Of a stretch of DNA of 26,394 bases, positions 22,873 through 26,394 are shown in pieces. Under the pieces are notes generated by a model that worked only from the letters and a program-made list of their open reading frames with translations, was not told the DNA's origin and did no database searches. Location: the NCBI GenBank assembly GCA_964353875.1, contig CAYGXU010000039.1, positions 1 through 26,394 on the forward strand, written 5' to 3'. Numbering within the stretch: position 1 is the first letter of the stretch; each line of letters starts with the position of its first letter. Made by a program: the position numbers and the translations under genes. This DNA is from MGNI01 sp964353875 (GTDB lineage Bacteria > Chloroflexota > Anaerolineae > Anaerolineales > E44-bin32).

Positions 22873-24057
22873 ATGAGTCTTAACCTTCCTCAATTGGTCC
22901 CTCAAGTTCATAAAATGGGAGAAAACAGCGCTCAAAAACTCAGAGAAATGGATGAACTTTTTCCGAAGATCTTCCAAGCCATGGAGGAAATCGTTCATAT
23001 CGATCCGGACCTGCTCCAAAGAAAAATCGACAAAGCAGGGGATAGTTGGTTCGGAGCAATCCCTACTCAGGAGCCACTGCACACATCTCATCCCCCGCTC
23101 CCTCTCCCGACAACCATGAATGTCCTCGGTGCGGATGGCTCGCAAATTCATCCCGATCGTCATACAGCCACGATGTATTACTTGATAAACATCGGCGGCA
23201 TCTTGATTCGCTACGGCAGCGGGAACGCTCCAGATTCTTCCAGCCACGGTCTTCTTTATTTTAAGGAAGAGGATCTCTATGACGAATATGGGGCGGAGGT
23301 CAGTAGCGCCTTCATCAATGCTCGCAGGGATGCCCTAGAAATGGAAAAACTAGCTGAGCTCGCAGCCAATTGTCGATCTGATCCCACACTGGCAATCTTG
23401 GATAACAGTCTGTTACTCTGGTTCGCCATACAACCCGGAGAGGGTAGCCACCATCTGGTGGACAAGATTCTGAAGGAATATTTCCGTTCACTCTCTCACA
23501 TACGAAATTCAGGTGCCGCACTGGCCGGGTTCATCGACCGCCCCCGCCATGCCAGTGTGATTTCCTTGCTCCACTTGGCTACGATCGAGGTGGAAGACCT
23601 CTGTGATGAAATCCTGAGAGCAAATCCTTTCCGCGGGTACCCGGATCGAGCGCTCTTCCAACACCTTCTCCCACCCGGTCATCGTAGCTCGATCTTCGTC
23701 CAAAGCGCGAAACTCAACCGCGACTTCCGCAAGGCTGGACATGAGATCCATTTCTTCTACCTCAATACGGGTGAGGGCAATTCTATCGCCCGTATCGAGA
23801 TCCCACAGTGGGTGGCACATTCCCCCGATTTGCTCACCTGTGTTCATTCTGGGATCCTTGAACAATGCAGGACCACCGCCGGATTCCCATACGCCCTGAT
23901 TAGAGCACATGAGCTTGCGGTCGTCACCCATGAGGATCGGAAATCGCTTGAGGCCATGATCCAAAGATCACTTCTCTATCAGGGAGTCTCAACCAGGCAT
24001 TCTCAAAAAGCGGAAAGCAAACTATGGACAAAACAGCGGCGTCGACATCGCTTGTAG
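22873..24057 (+). CDS. NurA-domain nuclease
   Basis: This 394-residue soluble protein carries the NurA fold, a 5'-3' exonuclease/endonuclease that works with HerA in archaeal DNA end resection and in several bacterial defence systems. Visible motifs are 'VLGADGSQIHPDRH' (85-97) with the catalytic metal-binding Asp88, 'LAILDNSLLLWF' (173-184) with Asp177, and the C-terminal 'PYALIRAHELAVVTHEDR' (339-356) with His346 and Asp355. The first 80 residues are helical and may contact HerA. It is the first gene of a three-gene operon, 13 bases before the next start. The family call is strong; whether it serves repair or defence is open. Confidence 0.88.
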   Translation: MSLNLPQLVPQVHKMGENSAQKLREMDELFPKIFQAMEEIVHIDPDLLQRKIDKAGDSWFGAIPTQEPLHTSHPPLPLPTTMNVLGADGSQIHPDRHTATMYYLINIGGILIRYGSGNAPDSSSHGLLYFKEEDLYDEYGAEVSSAFINARRDALEMEKLAELAANCRSDPTLAILDNSLLLWFAIQPGEGSHHLVDKILKEYFRSLSHIRNSGAALAGFIDRPRHASVISLLHLATIEVEDLCDEILRANPFRGYPDRALFQHLLPPGHRSSIFVQSAKLNRDFRKAGHEIHFFYLNTGEGNSIARIEIPQWVAHSPDLLTCVHSGILEQCRTTAGFPYALIRAHELAVVTHEDRKSLEAMIQRSLLYQGVSTRHSQKAESKLWTKQRRRHRL

Positions 24058-24070
24058 AGGAGTGAAGGAG

Positions 24071-24673
24071 ATGAAATTCGAAGCCTCGATCATCGGCAGG
24101 GTTACTCGATGTAGCACCCGTGGTTTTGTAGGCGCTGCACGCGCGCCAGAACCGGAAATCCCTTTCTTTGGAGCCTTCTGTAAGGCGGAGGCCCAGCAAG
24201 GGAAGAGCAATGTGATTGGTCTGATTTACGACATCAGCATCGAAGACGACGAATTAACCCGCCAGATGGCGGCGGCTGATCGACCCTTAGATGAGGAGCT
24301 CGCTGATCAACGCTTTGTTCGCCAGGTCCCAATCGAATACGCAGCTCTGGCTGTGGGTTATTGGTCTGATGATAAATTCCATTATAATTTACCCCCGCAA
24401 CCACCGCTCGCACTGGCTCCAATTCATACGTTAAGAGACGAAGAAATCCTCATTTTCACTAAGCGTCTGGATTTTATCCCGACCATCCTCTCAGCAGAAA
24501 ACCTGCCTAGCGATGACTTATTGGCTGCCTCAATTCAAACAGCCGCCAGGGTTCGGGACGCGGGCGAACGCCGCAGTTTCCTGATCGATGCAGGCAGATA
24601 TTGCGCCCGTATCCTTGTCAATGATCTTACCCGTTTAGAAAACCTGATCCATCGATTTGCGGTTGAGAAATAG
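24071..24673 (+). CDS. Probable free-standing HAS-barrel protein between NurA and HerA
   Basis: This 200-residue soluble protein's N-terminal part (about residues 4-57: 'ASIIGRVTRCSTRGFVGA', 'FFGAFCKAE', 'VIGLIYDISIEDD') has the strand pattern of the HAS barrel found at the start of HerA and in ATP synthases. The rest is mixed helix/strand with a helical C-terminus ('ARVRDAGERRSFLIDAG'). No catalytic motif is evident. I choose the ATG at 24071 because GAGGAG (24057-24062) lies eight bases upstream; a GTG at 24062 would overlap that site. It lies eight bases before herA. It probably acts as an adaptor or regulator of the HerA ring; this is inference from fold resemblance and position. Confidence 0.7.
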   Translation: MKFEASIIGRVTRCSTRGFVGAARAPEPEIPFFGAFCKAEAQQGKSNVIGLIYDISIEDDELTRQMAAADRPLDEELADQRFVRQVPIEYAALAVGYWSDDKFHYNLPPQPPLALAPIHTLRDEEILIFTKRLDFIPTILSAENLPSDDLLAASIQTAARVRDAGERRSFLIDAGRYCARILVNDLTRLENLIHRFAVEK

Positions 24674-24681
24674 AGGGAAAG

Positions 24682-26340
24682 ATGGCTGAAGCAAAAGCAC
24701 TGGACCAATTTTTCGGACCGCGCCCTTCGGAGATCCCGCTTGGCATCGTTGTAGGTGGCTCGCTCTCCACAGGTCTCGAAGTTAAACTTGATTCGAGGTT
24801 ATCAATCGAAAAACTGGCTGTCGGGCGTTATATTGTCATCGTCGGTCGCAGCGGACGACGATTCTTTGGCTTGATCACCGATATCGCCCTTGGCTCTACC
24901 AACCCGGATATGGTTCGTCGTCCTCCGGACGTTTCCGATGAGCTTGTCTTTGAAATCTATAGCGGCGAAGTAGGATATGGAGCGATCCACGTGAGCCCCA
25001 TGTTAATGATCGACCCGGGAGGTGGATCTCCCCGCCCGATCAAAACCATACCGGCGCATTTCTCGCCCGTCTTCGAAGCTTCTGCCCAGGATGTGGCCAG
25101 TGTTTTCGGAGAGGAAGATGAAACCCACTTTCACATTGGTACGCCTCTTGAGATGGAGAATGTCCATGTCAATTTGGATCTGACGCGTTTCGTGGAACGA
25201 TCCTCAGGGGTCTTCGGAAAAAGCGGGACAGGCAAATCCTTCATCACGCGGACACTTCTATCTGGAATCATTAAGTCCAACCTTGCCTCAGCGCTCATCT
25301 TCGACATGCATAACGATTATGGTTGGGCGGTGCGTGACGAGAGCGGCAGGGAATTCAAGGGTTTACGGCAACTGTTCACGGACGGACGTGTGAGCGTAGT
25401 TACATTGGATGAGGAAACCTCACGAGCGCGCAAGAGCAAGATCGATCGTGTTCTCAAAATCGGATATGAACAAGTCGAACCCGAAGATGTGGAGATGTTG
25501 GCTGGACTACTTGGGCTTACCGAGGTCCAAATTGGCGCCCTTTACTTTTTGCGCCATCGATTGGGTCGCAAGTGGATCGCAAAGCTCCTTCAGGACCAGG
25601 GTGAAACGGATGAGTTGCAGCAACTTATCGAAGAGGGACGGATCATCGCTGGTACTTTAGGCGCCATTCAACGGAAGTTTGAATTCTTCCGCAGGATGGG
25701 CTTTCTCGTTCCGGGGGAAGGTGATGATGCTCTGGATGACATCTTCCTACGACTCACGATGGGAACCAGCGTGGTGCTCGAATTCGGTCGCTATGGGGAT
25801 ACCCTGGCTGCCTATGTGCTCGTCGCCAACTATCTCACACGCCGCATCCACCATCGCTACGTGGATATGAAGAATAAAGCCGCCGGCGGCAGAGCCGACG
25901 AACCCAGACCGCTGGTGATCGTCATCGAAGAAGCGCATAAATTTCTCGATCCTCAAATCGCAGGGCATACCATCTTTGGCACCATCGCGCGTGAATTGCG
26001 CAAATATAATGTGACCCTTCTTATCGTCGACCAGCGCCCGAGCGGGATCGATGATGAAGTCATGAGTCAAATTGGCACTCGGATCACCTGCCTTCTGGAT
26101 AATGAAGCTGACATCCGTGCTGTTTTTTCGGGGGTCAGCGGTGCAGGGGCGCTACGTGAGGTTTTGGCGCGCTTGGACACACTCCAGCAGGCATTGATCT
26201 TGGGACATGCTGTACCCATGCCGGTGGTGATACGCGCGAGAGATTATGATGAAGATTTCTATGCCGCCATTGGGCTGATCGAGGGAGAGGCGTTACGTAA
26301 GAAAGCCCAAGATGACGTGAAGACCTTGTTTGGGGATTAA
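24682..26340 (+). CDS. HerA-family hexameric ATPase/DNA translocase
   Basis: This is a 552-residue FtsK/HerA-superfamily motor. An N-terminal HAS barrel (about 18-70, 'LGIVVGGSLSTGLEVKL' to 'FFGLITDIAL') precedes the ATPase. Walker A is 'GKSGTGKS' (179-186), and Walker B with a glutamate pair is 'LVIVIEEAHKF' (411-421). The motif 'ARELRKY' (436-442) and the sensor 'IVDQRPSGID' (448-457) are typical of HerA. An inserted helical region around 265-335 fits family members. It would pump duplex DNA and feed the NurA nuclease. GAGGG before the ATG, eight bases after the preceding stop, supports the start. The stop at 26340 is followed by 54 bases with no terminator visible. Confidence 0.93.
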   Translation: MAEAKALDQFFGPRPSEIPLGIVVGGSLSTGLEVKLDSRLSIEKLAVGRYIVIVGRSGRRFFGLITDIALGSTNPDMVRRPPDVSDELVFEIYSGEVGYGAIHVSPMLMIDPGGGSPRPIKTIPAHFSPVFEASAQDVASVFGEEDETHFHIGTPLEMENVHVNLDLTRFVERSSGVFGKSGTGKSFITRTLLSGIIKSNLASALIFDMHNDYGWAVRDESGREFKGLRQLFTDGRVSVVTLDEETSRARKSKIDRVLKIGYEQVEPEDVEMLAGLLGLTEVQIGALYFLRHRLGRKWIAKLLQDQGETDELQQLIEEGRIIAGTLGAIQRKFEFFRRMGFLVPGEGDDALDDIFLRLTMGTSVVLEFGRYGDTLAAYVLVANYLTRRIHHRYVDMKNKAAGGRADEPRPLVIVIEEAHKFLDPQIAGHTIFGTIARELRKYNVTLLIVDQRPSGIDDEVMSQIGTRITCLLDNEADIRAVFSGVSGAGALREVLARLDTLQQALILGHAVPMPVVIRARDYDEDFYAAIGLIEGEALRKKAQDDVKTLFGD

Positions 26341-26394
26341 CTGCCTTTACATCAATTGAAAGACTTGACAGAGCAGCCAGGCCTCAAGCGCCAA

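Noticed and set aside
26365..26370. Perfect -35 box TTGACA after herA
   Set aside because: No -10 element is found at 16-18 bases downstream before the window ends.

Overview
This window looks like chromosomal DNA of a Chloroflexota bacterium, most likely Anaerolineae or a close relative. This is an inference from gene content: an orphan MutL-type ATPase next to several lineage-restricted membrane proteins, a substrate-binding lipoprotein with a Thr/Pro linker, an XPB-N-like protein, a NurA/HerA pair, and Pro/Thr linkers with LPxTG-like tails. Base composition appears close to balanced by eye. I see no rRNA, tRNA, CRISPR array, phage gene or transposase gene.

Left part (1-6860), loosely packed: the 3' part of a tandem GNAT acetyltransferase, a HAD hydrolase, an MFS transporter and an XPB-N-like protein are separated by long gene-poor gaps. 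The gap at 1932-2377 holds what looks like a frameshifted gene remnant on the minus strand. The gap at 3686-4722 holds a dispersed-repeat fragment and four tandem copies of a 14-bp A-rich unit.

Middle part (6860-14200): uvrC and a stand-alone response regulator form a minus-strand pair. uvrC diverges from a sugar-type substrate-binding lipoprotein across a 58-bp spacer that has back-to-back extended -10 promoters around a perfect 15-bp palindrome. A phosphohexomutase with a near-consensus promoter follows. Then come a minus-strand protein joining a P-loop ATPase to a C-terminal OmpR-type winged helix, and a small membrane protein with an LPATG-like tail.

Right part, minus strand (14402-22693): seven tightly packed genes form one apparent operon. 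In transcription order they are a small soluble protein, a two-anchor membrane protein (probably DUF6754-like), a polytopic membrane protein, a 1005-residue zinc-ribbon protein with acidic repeats and two membrane anchors, a second polytopic membrane protein, a MutL-like ASKHA ATPase with no mutase nearby, and a barrel-sandwich/KOW-like protein. Stops and starts overlap or lie close together, and an extended -10 element places the transcript start on the first ATG. This is the best candidate for an undescribed system: a membrane complex with a cytoplasmic ATPase and a long cytoplasmic tether. A 132-bp inverted-repeat element able to fold as a rod lies immediately downstream.

Right part, plus strand (22873-26340): a three-gene operon, divergent from the one above, encodes a NurA-type nuclease, a small protein that looks like a free-standing HAS barrel, and a HerA-type hexameric ATPase. 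This is probably a DNA end-processing or defence module.
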